Shown in pieces: positions 1 through 6,564 of a DNA stretch of 12,602 bases. A program made the position numbers and the translations under genes. The notes beneath the pieces were generated by a model, which made no database searches, was not told where the DNA came from, and was given only the letters and a program-made list of their open reading frames with translations. The first letter of the stretch is position 1, and each line of letters starts with the position of its first letter. The DNA is from Candidatus Wirthbacteria bacterium CG2_30_54_11 (GTDB taxonomy: Bacteria > Patescibacteriota > CG2-30-54-11), in assembly GCA_001873755.1 (NCBI GenBank), contig MNZT01000028.1, positions 1-12,602 on the forward strand. The letters are read 5' to 3'.

Positions 1-9
1 AGGATACCC

Positions 10-513
10 GTGGCTTCAACCAGCGTTCGCTCGGCCCAAGGCCCTGATTTTTTTGAGGAACTGGGCCTCGCAGGCATCTCAGCGGAAGAAAAGATCAAGT
101 TGCTCCAGAAAGTCGAGCTTTCGGCCAGAGAACAGGTGATCTCCCTGATCCTGGAAAAACTGGGGGAAAAGGATTGCCTCGACCTGAGCGACTTGATCAA
201 GAACGGAGCTGAGGAGTCCGAGATCCTGGTGTTCCTCCGGGAACGTATTCCTGATCTCGAGATCCTCGTCACTGCACGGATCGAGAAATTCAAGGAAGAA
301 CTCGTCTCCCAGGTCAGATCGATACAGACAGACCTTCGCCAGCTGGAGGATGCCGGTACTCCGTCTGTCATCCCGGTGGACAAAAAGAAAGCCCGCGAGG
401 AGCTCAGGCATCTGGAAAAAGAAAGCAACCGCGCGCTGGTCGCGGGGAGATTTGACCAGCTGCAGCAGCTCCATGAACGTATACGGGCGCTCAAGACGGT
501 ACTTTCGCAGTAG
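10..513 (+). CDS. Small coiled-coil protein, DUF5663-like
   Basis: A 167-residue soluble, highly charged protein rich in Glu, Lys, Leu and Arg. The N-terminal part (about residues 13-100) has the pattern of the small DUF5663-type proteins I associate with Patescibacteria: an FFEELGL motif, a Glu/Lys-rich helix, then a FLRERIPD motif. The rest (about 95-165) reads as long amphipathic helices suited to a coiled coil. I see no signal peptide, membrane segment or catalytic motif, and the function is unknown. The start is a GTG with only an AGG close upstream. The frame stays open to the window edge, so the true start may lie further left. It precedes the HMG-CoA reductase gene, but that gene has its own promoter. 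The family assignment is from memory of the pattern. Confidence 0.7.
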   Translation: MASTSVRSAQGPDFFEELGLAGISAEEKIKLLQKVELSAREQVISLILEKLGEKDCLDLSDLIKNGAEESEILVFLRERIPDLEILVTARIEKFKEELVSQVRSIQTDLRQLEDAGTPSVIPVDKKKAREELRHLEKESNRALVAGRFDQLQQLHERIRALKTVLSQ

Positions 514-531
514 GACGCAGGAAAAGCTTTT

Positions 532-559
532 TTGCGGATACGGTGACTTGGGTTATAAT
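532..559 (+). promoter_or_regulatory. Candidate sigma70 promoter for the HMG-CoA reductase gene
   Basis: A perfect TATAAT -10 box lies at 554-559, with a weak -35 (TTGCGG, 532-537) and a 16-base spacer. Transcription would start near 566, leaving a leader of about 60 bases before the ATG at 629. The -35 matches the consensus at only three positions, so the call rests on the -10 box and on its place between two genes. Confidence 0.5.
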
Positions 560-576
560 GTCTTTTGTTTTTTAAG

Positions 577-600
577 GCGGACCTGTCGGGTCCAGTCCGC
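577..600 (+). other. Possible 5' leader hairpin ahead of HMG-CoA reductase
   Basis: GCGGAC (577-582) pairs with GTCCGC (595-600) around a 12-base loop. An overlapping GGACC/GGTCC pairing (579-583 with 589-593) is an alternative. It lies in the predicted 5' untranslated region, upstream of the GAGG ribosome binding site at 617-620. No T run follows, so it is not a terminator. A regulatory role is speculation. Confidence 0.25.
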
Positions 601-628
601 AGTTCTTCCGGTTATCGAGGACAGTGGC

Positions 629-1837
629 ATGGGAAAAGCAGATATCGACACCCTGATCGAAAAGAAGGTCAAACTCCATCAGATAGACCAGCATACCGCA
701 AGTCAGCAGGAAGCGACCGAGCTGCGTCGGGCACTTATCGAAAGACTCACCGGGAAGTCTCTCTCACATCTGGGACTGCGCTCATTTGACGATGATCCGG
801 TGGTCAAAAAAAATGTAGAAAACCTGATCGGGGCCGTGAGCATTCCGGTCGGTATCACGGCGCCGCTCATGATGCGCGGTCAGTTTGCGCAGGGAGAATT
901 TTATGTCCCGCTGGCCACGACCGAAAAATCGCTGGTAGCCAGCACCTCCCGTGGCTGTCGGGCGCTCACTCTATCCGGCGGTGTCAAGGCCAAGGTGCTT
1001 AAAGACCGGATGACCCGTGCTCCTCTCTTCGTCGTGCAGTCGCTGGAACAGGCGATCGGGGTAGCGGAATGGATCGAAAACCACCACGAGGTTCTGCAGC
1101 AGAAGATAGATGAGTGCTCTTCCCATACGCGTCTGGAATCAGCCAGATCCTGGATCATAGGATTGAACCTGTTCGTCAGGTTCGAGTTCTCGACCGGCGA
1201 TGCCATGGGCATGAACATGACGACCAAGGCCGCTGATGTGATGGGCCGGTACCTGGTGGAGCAGTTTCCGGGGCTCAGATTCGTCACCGTGTCGAGCAAT
1301 ATATGTGTGGACAAGAAGCCAAGCGCATTGAATTTCATCGAAGGCCGGGGCAAAACTGTCGTCGCTGAATGCCTGCTTCCCGCGAGTATAGTCCGGGAGG
1401 TTTTGAAGACCACGATCGAGGGCATGGCAGAGGTCAATTACCGCAAGAATCTGATCGGATCAGCCCAGGCCGGATCATACGGGTTCAATGCTCATTTTGC
1501 CAATCTTGTCGCCGCCACTTTCATCGCCACCGGACAGGATCCGGCTCAGGTGGTGAGTGGTTCCATGGGCTTCACGCTGCTGGAAAAGGTCGGCGACTCG
1601 CTTCACGCATCAGTCACCATGCCGTCACTGGAAGTCGCCACGGTCGGCGGCGGTACTCGTTTACCGAGCCAGCAGGATGCCCTTCGGTTGCTCGGGGTCG
1701 AAGGCGCGGGTGAGCCGTCTGGCAGTAATGCCTGCAAACTTGCCGAGATCATAGCCGGGGTAGTTCTCGCCGGAGAGCTGTCCCTTATCGCAGCCCAGGT
1801 GGAGCACAGCCTAGCCAAAGCACATAGTATTACCTGA
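629..1837 (+). CDS. hmgA: HMG-CoA reductase, class I (archaeal/eukaryotic-like)
   Basis: Reduces HMG-CoA to mevalonate with NADPH, the committed step of the mevalonate route to isoprenoids. The protein is 402 residues, soluble and lacks a membrane anchor, matching archaeal enzymes. Diagnostic motifs appear in order: ENLIGAVSIPVG (about 64-75), TTEKSLVAST with catalytic Glu99, the dinucleotide-binding DAMGMNM (191-197), DKKP with catalytic Lys229 (or 230), GQDPAQ with Asp304, VGGGTRLPSQ (339-348) and the C-terminal KAH with His399. All four catalytic residues of class I enzymes are therefore present. I chose ATG 629 because it has a GAGG site eight bases upstream and starts where the family starts; an in-frame ATG at 350 would overlap the previous gene by more than 160 bases. 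It converges with the leftward cluster, with only 9 bases between stops. Confidence 0.95.
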   Translation: MGKADIDTLIEKKVKLHQIDQHTASQQEATELRRALIERLTGKSLSHLGLRSFDDDPVVKKNVENLIGAVSIPVGITAPLMMRGQFAQGEFYVPLATTEKSLVASTSRGCRALTLSGGVKAKVLKDRMTRAPLFVVQSLEQAIGVAEWIENHHEVLQQKIDECSSHTRLESARSWIIGLNLFVRFEFSTGDAMGMNMTTKAADVMGRYLVEQFPGLRFVTVSSNICVDKKPSALNFIEGRGKTVVAECLLPASIVREVLKTTIEGMAEVNYRKNLIGSAQAGSYGFNAHFANLVAATFIATGQDPAQVVSGSMGFTLLEKVGDSLHASVTMPSLEVATVGGGTRLPSQQDALRLLGVEGAGEPSGSNACKLAEIIAGVVLAGELSLIAAQVEHSLAKAHSIT

Positions 1838-1846
1838 TGCAATTGT

Positions 1847-2593
1847 TCAAGGCAACGGCTTCCTGAAATAGAACTGGGCGCGAAGATAGACGGATAACAG
1901 CAGAGCGCTCATCTGACTTACGAACATACCGTGCCACTGGAAGGGAGGATCATATTGGAGCTCAATATGGTGCTCCCCTTTTTGTACGGTCAGCTGGATC
2001 AATCCCGTCGGTGGGCGGATCTCGAGAGGTACTTCCTGTCCGTTGTCCGTCCCTGTCCAGCCTGGATAGTAGAATATCGGAAAAGCCACTACAGCCTCCT
2101 GTGATGCCACAGAGAGATCTGTTTGCCTCGTGAGAGCAGAAAGACCCGGGGACGTCGTGAGGTGAGCATCGCCGGAGATCAGCATGGCAGGCTGCTGAGT
2201 AAACCGGCTTTTTTCCTGAACCCAGACCGGCAGGTATTCTAACTGGTTGTCAACTTGATACTCCGAAGCAGCGACATAGGCAGGTGTCAGCATTTCGTCG
2301 GTACTGTTGTCCCACCACATATATGTTCTGAAAAATTGCACATTGAGTTCGAGTGTGATGATGCTCAGAATAATGCAGACGTAGGTCCTGAGTCGAGGAG
2401 ATATCAAGGAAACGATACAGGCACCGCTGATGGCACAGCCGAGAACGACGAAGGAGAGGAATCGCCAGGGGAACTGAATGTACGTCATCGCTGAAAGGTG
2501 CGCATAGAAGGTCTGTGACAGTGGAGTCATGAGTAATATCGACACGGCGGTCATGGTCAAGGAGAAAAGGCTGAGCATGAGCTGAGCTCCCAC
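1847..2593 (-). CDS. Membrane protein fragment (C-terminal part; PTPS-related/YfhO-like?)
   Basis: A 248-residue open frame from a GTG with no convincing ribosome binding site. The N-terminal third holds two or three hydrophobic segments (about residues 5-25, 43-62 and 67-83). The motif YIQFPWRFL between the first two is typical of the large multi-membrane 'PTPS-related' sugar-transfer-like proteins as I remember them. A soluble beta-rich domain follows (about 95-225), then a last hydrophobic stretch and a basic C-terminus. Family members are several hundred residues longer, so this looks like only the C-terminal end of such a protein. The frame closes just upstream (stop at 2639-2641), while a hydrophobic frame offset by one base runs into it from 2715; see that entry. 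Likely a frameshifted or decayed gene. Function unknown. Confidence 0.6.
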   Translation of the reverse strand: MGAQLMLSLFSLTMTAVSILLMTPLSQTFYAHLSAMTYIQFPWRFLSFVVLGCAISGACIVSLISPRLRTYVCIILSIITLELNVQFFRTYMWWDNSTDEMLTPAYVAASEYQVDNQLEYLPVWVQEKSRFTQQPAMLISGDAHLTTSPGLSALTRQTDLSVASQEAVVAFPIFYYPGWTGTDNGQEVPLEIRPPTGLIQLTVQKGEHHIELQYDPPFQWHGMFVSQMSALLLSVYLRAQFYFRKPLP

Positions 2594-2715
2594 GCTGCCC
2601 AGAGGATGAGGAACAGCAGAGGTAGTGTGTCCGATATCTTATCCGTCTGAAAAATGCGACCCCAGACGGTTTTGAAACGAAGCGAAGCTTGGAGGGGACG
2701 AAAAAGAGCGGTCAT
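2557..2715 (-). pseudogene. Frameshifted N-terminal piece of the membrane-protein gene
   Basis: This 52-codon frame starts at an ATG overlapping the crotonase stop as ATGA (2712-2715), a classic coupled start. It encodes a basic stretch, then a hydrophobic segment (DTLPLLFLILWAAW), and stops at TGA 2557-2559. Around 2593 the reading switches to the offset frame of the downstream membrane protein, whose own frame has a stop at 2639-2641. A single -1 shift or indel near 2593 would join the two into a protein of about 289 residues. I see no A/T-rich slippery heptamer, so a mutation or assembly error is more likely than programmed frameshifting. It could instead be an independent small membrane protein. 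Confidence 0.45.
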
Positions 2716-3551
2716 TTCTGGTTGTGCTTTTTTGTTTTGGCCAGATAGGTTTTGATTGCCAGGGTCGTATCACCGGCCCTGAAGCATTCGCGGAATGCTT
2801 CACTTTCGGCGGCGCAGGCTTCTTTGATCCCACGGGTCTGGCTCGTCTCGATTACTGATTTGATCTGGACGGCGGCGGAGAGGCTGCGGACGCTGAAGGA
2901 CTGGGCGAATGCTTCTGCTCTGGCCATCAGTTCAGCGTGGGGGACCACCTTGCTGACCAGACCGATGCGGCCAGCCACGTCTGCGCTGATGAACTCGCCG
3001 TCGAGCAGCATCTTGCGCGCCCGGACCGGTCCTATGAGGGAGGCGAGCGCGGCAGTGCCGGTAGCTCCGGGCAGGAGCCCGAACTGGAGCTCAGGGAAGG
3101 CGAAGGAGGCCTGATCGGATGCTAGCGAGTAGTCGCAGTTCATCATGAGCTCGCAGCCGCCACCGACCGCGAAGCCGTTGACCGCAGCGATGAAGATATG
3201 GGGAAGATCGCGAAGAGAAAGCACGATATTTCTCAGTCCATCCGTGTAGGTCCTGGCCTGTTCTGGTGTCATGTCAGCCAGGCGGCTCAGGTCTGCTCCG
3301 GCGCTGAAAGCGGCACCGGTACCGGTGATGATGACGGCAGCCGGTGTTTTGAGTTTTCCAAGCGACTTGAGTGCTTCCCTCAGCTCAGTGAGCAGCTCGG
3401 GCGAAAGCGCGTTACGTTTCTCCGGGCGATTGAGGGTGATGGTGTAGATCATAGGGAGAGGGGAAAGTCGGGGCGGTCTGGTCTGGATAAGTCGGGGCGG
3501 TTCATGAACCGCCCTTACGGTAGTCTGAGAGAGAGTGACGAGAGGGGGCAT
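2712..3551 (-). CDS. Enoyl-CoA hydratase/isomerase (crotonase) family protein
   Basis: A crotonase-fold enzyme, 279 residues from ATG 3551, acting on an acyl-CoA thioester, perhaps as a 2-enoyl-CoA hydratase. Family motifs: ITLNRPEKRNAL (38-49), the oxyanion-hole FSAGADL (82-88), AVNGFAVGGGCEL (123-135) and FPELQFGLLPGATGT (152-166) with Glu154, which corresponds to Glu144 of rat crotonase. By eye alignment the second catalytic Glu (rat Glu164) is Lys180, so the exact reaction is uncertain. ATG 3551 has a strong AGGAG site seven bases upstream. The internal ATG 3452, where homology becomes obvious, has none. Residues 10-29 are translated from palindromic repeat DNA that appears to have been inserted in frame between the start and the domain. 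The gene lies downstream of the RAYT and overlaps the next frame by ATGA. Confidence 0.88.
   Translation of the reverse strand: MPPLVTLSQTTVRAVHEPPRLIQTRPPRLSPLPMIYTITLNRPEKRNALSPELLTELREALKSLGKLKTPAAVIITGTGAAFSAGADLSRLADMTPEQARTYTDGLRNIVLSLRDLPHIFIAAVNGFAVGGGCELMMNCDYSLASDQASFAFPELQFGLLPGATGTAALASLIGPVRARKMLLDGEFISADVAGRIGLVSKVVPHAELMARAEAFAQSFSVRSLSAAVQIKSVIETSQTRGIKEACAAESEAFRECFRAGDTTLAIKTYLAKTKKHNQK
3466..3525. repeat. REP-like palindromic repeat (half copy plus copy 1) inside the crotonase coding sequence
   Basis: A 20-base perfect palindrome, GGGCGGTTCATGAACCGCCC (3495-3514), is flanked by GTCG on the left and TTACGG on the right. A truncated half copy (AGTCGGGGCGG, 3466-3476) and a TCTGGATAA spacer precede it. 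The unit matches the copies at 3564 and 3610. It lies wholly within codons 10-29 of the crotonase gene and adds no stop in that frame. Confidence 0.85.
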
Positions 3552-3563
3552 AGGTGGTCTCCT

Positions 3564-3642
3564 GTAGTCGGAGCGGTTCGTGAACCGCCCTTACGGTCTG
3601 GATAGTCAGGTAGTCGGGGCGGTTCATGAACCGCCCTTACGG
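3564..3642. repeat. REP-like palindrome pair (copies 2 and 3)
   Basis: Two direct copies of the element: palindrome 2 at 3571-3590 (two base changes from the perfect form) and palindrome 3 at 3617-3636 (perfect). Each is followed by TTACGG and preceded by GTAGTCGG. The spacer contains TCTGGATAG, close to the TCTGGATAA next to copy 1, so the basic unit seems to be palindrome plus tail. Copy 3 overlaps the 3' end of the RAYT gene, the expected relation between such transposases and their REP substrates. Folded as single strands these are strong hairpins. Confidence 0.85.
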
Positions 3643-4142
3643 GGGATGCGAGGATTATCTCGTATGTAGTTCCTGATATTCTTTAGAGCCTGATCATCTC
3701 TGATGATCCGTTCGTAGTAGTCTCTCTGCCACACGGCGACACCGGGTGTGCGCCGTTGCTGGTTGATCAGTTTGGCGGATATCATTTTGAATCGGCCTAT
3801 CGCTTTTGGCAAGGTCATAGTGCGCCGTTCGTATCTGGTCACACCAGAGGTGATCCGTTTTGGGAGCGAAGGATCATCCTTGATCACCAGGATCCCATGG
3901 AGGTGGTCAGGCATGACGACCCATTCGTCCAGTGTGATCCCCGGGAGCTCTTCTAACTGCAGCCAGATGTCCTGTACGATCCTGCCAGCGTCGCTCAGTT
4001 TGACTTTTCCATTGTGGATAGAGCCGAGCAGATCGTCACAGTTGTCGATGTTGAGAGTGATGAAGTACGCGCCTGCCAGGGAGTAGTCATAACCCTTGAG
4101 TCTGATAGATCGTCGGTGATGATTTTCTGGATCGTATGTCAT
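3624..4142 (-). CDS. REP-associated tyrosine transposase (RAYT, Y1/HUH family)
   Basis: A 172-residue single-strand DNA transposase of the IS200-like Y1 family. The N-terminus has RSIRLKGYDYSLAGAYFITL (about 11-30), the usual opening of the family. The metal-binding HxH is His80-Leu-His82 in VVMPDHLHGIL. The nucleophilic Tyr is Tyr142 or Tyr143 in WQRDYYERIIRD, and the RNYIRDNP motif (157-164) closes the domain. Members bind and nick REP palindromes, and such palindromes sit directly at its 3' side. Its last codons (PRKGGS and the TGA stop) are themselves encoded by repeat copy 3. Only a weak purine stretch precedes ATG 4142. Domesticated or still active cannot be told from one locus. Confidence 0.93.
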   Translation of the reverse strand: MTYDPENHHRRSIRLKGYDYSLAGAYFITLNIDNCDDLLGSIHNGKVKLSDAGRIVQDIWLQLEELPGITLDEWVVMPDHLHGILVIKDDPSLPKRITSGVTRYERRTMTLPKAIGRFKMISAKLINQQRRTPGVAVWQRDYYERIIRDDQALKNIRNYIRDNPRIPRKGGS

Positions 4143-4161
4143 CTTTCGTGTCCGATAGTAG

Positions 4162-4635
4162 TCAATCCCACAGGTGTTCGTTCGGTGTATAGGGGTATGG
4201 ATAGAGATCTTTGATCAGATACGTATCGATTCTGGGAAATACCCAGGTTGTCCCCTGACGCATGTACTGCATGCACAGCACGGTTGCCTCGGGCGTGGAG
4301 AACTGGTGGATGATATGTCGGCAGGTGCCACACGGAGTAGTGCTGACATTTTGAACCGAAGGTACGGGATCGGCCACGAGGATCGACCGGATTCTTGCGC
4401 TATAGGATTCCTGGAGTATGAGGTTGGCGATTGCATGCCTTTCACCGCATATAGTCGCCTGCTGGATGCTTGGTTCAAAGCACGCACCATCGTATATCTT
4501 TCCGCTGTCAGAAAGAATGAACGAATAGAGTGTATCTATACCACCGTGGTTCTGGCGTATGGTATTAAAGCGAATAATGGCTTTTTCGGCGTATGAAATC
4601 AATTGCTGTTCGTCAGTTGTCAGTTCGTGGGCCAT
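4162..4635 (-). CDS. cdd: Cytidine deaminase family protein
   Basis: A zinc-dependent deaminase of 157 residues that probably converts cytidine or deoxycytidine to the uridine form for pyrimidine salvage. The zinc and catalytic motifs are TICGERHAI (Cys63, Glu65) and PCGTCRHII (Cys102, Cys105), the C-x-E plus PCxxC signature of the cytidine deaminase fold. The usual CAE reads CGE here. A blasticidin-S-deaminase-like or other nucleoside substrate is possible. An AGGAG site overlapping the fabG stop lies eight bases before ATG 4635, and the gap to fabG is 11 bases, so the two are probably co-transcribed and the deaminase translated by re-initiation. No obvious link to the acyl-CoA genes. Confidence 0.88.
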   Translation of the reverse strand: MAHELTTDEQQLISYAEKAIIRFNTIRQNHGGIDTLYSFILSDSGKIYDGACFEPSIQQATICGERHAIANLILQESYSARIRSILVADPVPSVQNVSTTPCGTCRHIIHQFSTPEATVLCMQYMRQGTTWVFPRIDTYLIKDLYPYPYTPNEHLWD

Positions 4636-4646
4636 ATCCAGCGCTC

Positions 4647-5405
4647 CTAAAAAGTAAGTCCACCGTCCACATGAAGCACATGGCCGGTGATGAACGAGGC
4701 GTTGTCTGAGGCGAGGAAGGCAACTGCCTTCGCGATGTCGGCCGGGGTTCCGAGACGACGAAGCGGTGTCTTGTCCTTAATGATCTGCCTGGACTCTTCG
4801 GGTATCTGAGCGGCCATAGGCGCATCGACGAGGCCGGGGGCGACCACGTTGACCCGGATGCCTTTCTTGGGCCCCAGTTCCTTGGCCAGCGATTTGTAAA
4901 ACCCGATGAGGCCGGCTTTGGACGCGGCGTAGTTCGATTGGCCGAAATTGCCGTAGACTCCTGTGATGGAGCCGATACCGATGATCACGCTGTGGTCATT
5001 AAGCACCGTCAGCGCATGCTTGCAGCAGTTGTAGGCGCCCGTCAGGTTTACATCGATGAGGCTGTGCCACTCATCGTCATTCATCTTGGCGAGGGTGCGG
5101 TCTTTCAGCAGGCCGGCATTGGTCACCAGGAGGTCGAGGCCGCCACACTCTTCTTGTGCGAATTCCATCATGGCTGCGACCTGGTCGGGATTCGTTACAT
5201 CAGCGCCAAAGCAGAACGCCGGTTGGCCCAGGTTCGAAAGGTCAGCTGCGAGAGTCTTCGCTTCTTTTTCCATGTCCGGCGAGGGGAAGTGGTTGATGAT
5301 GACCGCATAGCCGTTTGACGAGAGCTCACGGCAGATCTCGGCGCCGATGCCACGGGAGCCGCCGGTGACGAGAGCGATCTTCTTGGGAAGAGGTACAGAT
5401 GCCAT
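4647..5405 (-). CDS. fabG: FabG-like short-chain dehydrogenase (3-oxoacyl-ACP/acetoacetyl-CoA reductase)
   Basis: A 252-residue classical SDR that reduces a 3-oxoacyl thioester (ACP or CoA) with NAD(P)H. Visible motifs: cofactor-binding TGGSRGIG (14-21), NAG (96-98), and the catalytic tetrad Asn120, Ser146, Tyr159 and Lys163 (YAASK). The stretch LKDRTLAKMNDDEWHSLIDV (100-119) is typical of FabG and PhaB-type acetoacetyl-CoA reductases. I prefer ATG 5405, preceded by AAAGGA six bases upstream, over the in-frame ATG 5429, which falls at the edge of a palindromic repeat. Being beside a thiolase-like gene, the substrate may be a CoA ester rather than ACP-bound, but that is inference. Confidence 0.92.
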   Translation of the reverse strand: MASVPLPKKIALVTGGSRGIGAEICRELSSNGYAVIINHFPSPDMEKEAKTLAADLSNLGQPAFCFGADVTNPDQVAAMMEFAQEECGGLDLLVTNAGLLKDRTLAKMNDDEWHSLIDVNLTGAYNCCKHALTVLNDHSVIIGIGSITGVYGNFGQSNYAASKAGLIGFYKSLAKELGPKKGIRVNVVAPGLVDAPMAAQIPEESRQIIKDKTPLRRLGTPADIAKAVAFLASDNASFITGHVLHVDGGLTF

Positions 5406-5428
5406 GAATTGTCCTTTCTTTGTTAGCA

Positions 5429-5550
5429 TGTCATTCCGGGCCAGGACCCGGAATCCATCTTTTTTTCATTATTTTTTAGATCCCGGATCTGGGTCCGGGA
5501 TGACGTGTTTTATTATTTCTGGATCCCCGGTCGTGGCCGGGGATGACAGA
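5429..5550. repeat. Three interspersed palindromic repeats of a second family
   Basis: Three hairpins with 8-bp perfect stems: ATTCCGGG/CCCGGAAT (5433-5440 with 5447-5454), ATCCCGGA/TCCGGGAT (5480-5487 with 5494-5501) and ATCCCCGG/CCGGGGAT (5523-5530 with 5537-5544). Each carries a GTCAT or ATGAC end and a GGAT-type end. The first copy is inverted relative to the other two. A/T-rich spacers separate them. They resemble widespread intergenic GTCATcCCGG-type repeats and differ in sequence from the RAYT-linked family. They fill the gap between the DUF35-DUF362 gene and fabG. Confidence 0.8.
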
Positions 5551-5558
5551 CGATGACA

Positions 5559-6563
5559 TTAAACCGGTGACTGGATCACATCGAATTCTTCGCCGGCGAG
5601 CTGATACTGTGAATTGGCCAGCAACGTATGTTCGGGGACATCGAAAAGTTTGCACATGCATTTATCCATGGCTTTGAAATCACGACCGAGGAACAGGAGC
5701 TGTGTCCTCTGGGTCCGGTCATTGTCTTGATCGTCCGAGATGGCAGCCACACGGGCATCGATCAGACAAAGCAGTTTCGGGAGTATGGGATTGTCAAAAG
5801 GGAGCTCAGCGATTTTCTGCAGGTTGCTGCCGCGCTGTCCGGGAAATACACCGGCCAGATGGGAGGATATGAGCGCGTTTTCTTTCGCCGTTTGAAGCGC
5901 AAGTGGCGTCAGGGTGATCAGGAGATCAGATCCGATCAGCCGTTTGGGGATGTCGAACAGGGAACGGCGGAACGGGATGGTCTCATGTGCTTCGTCGCTG
6001 AAATTGACGAGTTCGAGCTCGGAGAGCAAGGGATGGCCGGCAAGGATCTTTTTTGCTTTGGTGATCGCTTTGTCATCCGCAAATCGTTCGCCGATGGTGA
6101 TATTGTCGGTCTGGGCTCCGTTTTTCAGCAGGTGGTCGACGAGCAGAACGAGCAAAGCCGGATCGCTGTCTGTGCATGAGGACAGGATGGCGATCTTGGA
6201 TTTATTTTCGATAGAGAGCGGCCCCATGAGGCGGAACAGGCGATCGGCAGCCTCATCCAGACTGTAGCGGATCTTGGTCGCAATGACCGTACGCTGGGAG
6301 GCGGCGGCAGTCGTATCTTCGATGGTTTCGCCGACCCGATAGGACTGGAAAGTTTTGCGGGTGTGCGTCTGGCCATGCTCATCTTCGAGCAACAGGACCG
6401 TGTACGGCACTTTTTGATGCTCGCGGGAGGGAATCTGGACTTCAGTCAAAGCGCGAATGGTGAATTTTTCCGGAGTCACCCTGGTTACAGGTTGATGGCA
6501 GAACACGCAGCGGTCGATGGGGTAATACCAGGTTTGCTGGCAGGCGGTGCAGCGGTAGTACAT
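5559..6563 (-). CDS. DUF35 zinc-ribbon/OB-fold protein fused to a DUF362-like domain
   Basis: 334 residues. Residues 1-30 form a zinc ribbon (Cys5, Cys8, Cys20, Cys23) and about 31-97 an OB-fold, together the DUF35 architecture of thiolase-associated proteins. In archaea a DUF35 protein bridges acetoacetyl-CoA thiolase and HMG-CoA synthase, and elsewhere DUF35 domains pair with thiolase-like aldolases. The remainder (about 98-334) resembles DUF362: a SLDEAADRLF opening, a TDSDPALLVLLVDHLLKNGA segment (131-150) and a C-terminal GRDFKAMDKCMCKLF (293-307) matching the family's 'gxDxxAxD' ending. DUF362 function is poorly defined. The ATG lies one base after the thiolase stop with GAGG seven bases upstream, so the two are tightly coupled and the product is probably the thiolase partner. 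Confidence 0.82.
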   Translation of the reverse strand: MYYRCTACQQTWYYPIDRCVFCHQPVTRVTPEKFTIRALTEVQIPSREHQKVPYTVLLLEDEHGQTHTRKTFQSYRVGETIEDTTAAASQRTVIATKIRYSLDEAADRLFRLMGPLSIENKSKIAILSSCTDSDPALLVLLVDHLLKNGAQTDNITIGERFADDKAITKAKKILAGHPLLSELELVNFSDEAHETIPFRRSLFDIPKRLIGSDLLITLTPLALQTAKENALISSHLAGVFPGQRGSNLQKIAELPFDNPILPKLLCLIDARVAAISDDQDNDRTQRTQLLFLGRDFKAMDKCMCKLFDVPEHTLLANSQYQLAGEEFDVIQSPV

Positions 6564-6564
6564 G

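Noticed and set aside
350..628. Extended HMG-CoA reductase start at ATG 350
   Set aside because: It overlaps the upstream gene by more than 160 bases, adds 93 residues with no family similarity, and runs over the TATAAT promoter; ATG 629 has a proper ribosome binding site.
2643..2669. Plus-strand terminator hairpin (CCGTCTG/CAGACGG)
   Set aside because: A 7-bp stem with a 13-base loop and only four T after it; no rightward gene ends nearby, and the region probably codes for the start of the membrane protein on the other strand.
3466..3642. CRISPR array
   Set aside because: The repeats are palindromic, few and irregularly spaced, with related rather than unique spacers, and they flank a RAYT, so they are REP elements.
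5433..5467. Plus-strand terminator (hairpin plus T run)
   Set aside because: No rightward gene precedes it; the hairpin is one of three members of a repeat family.
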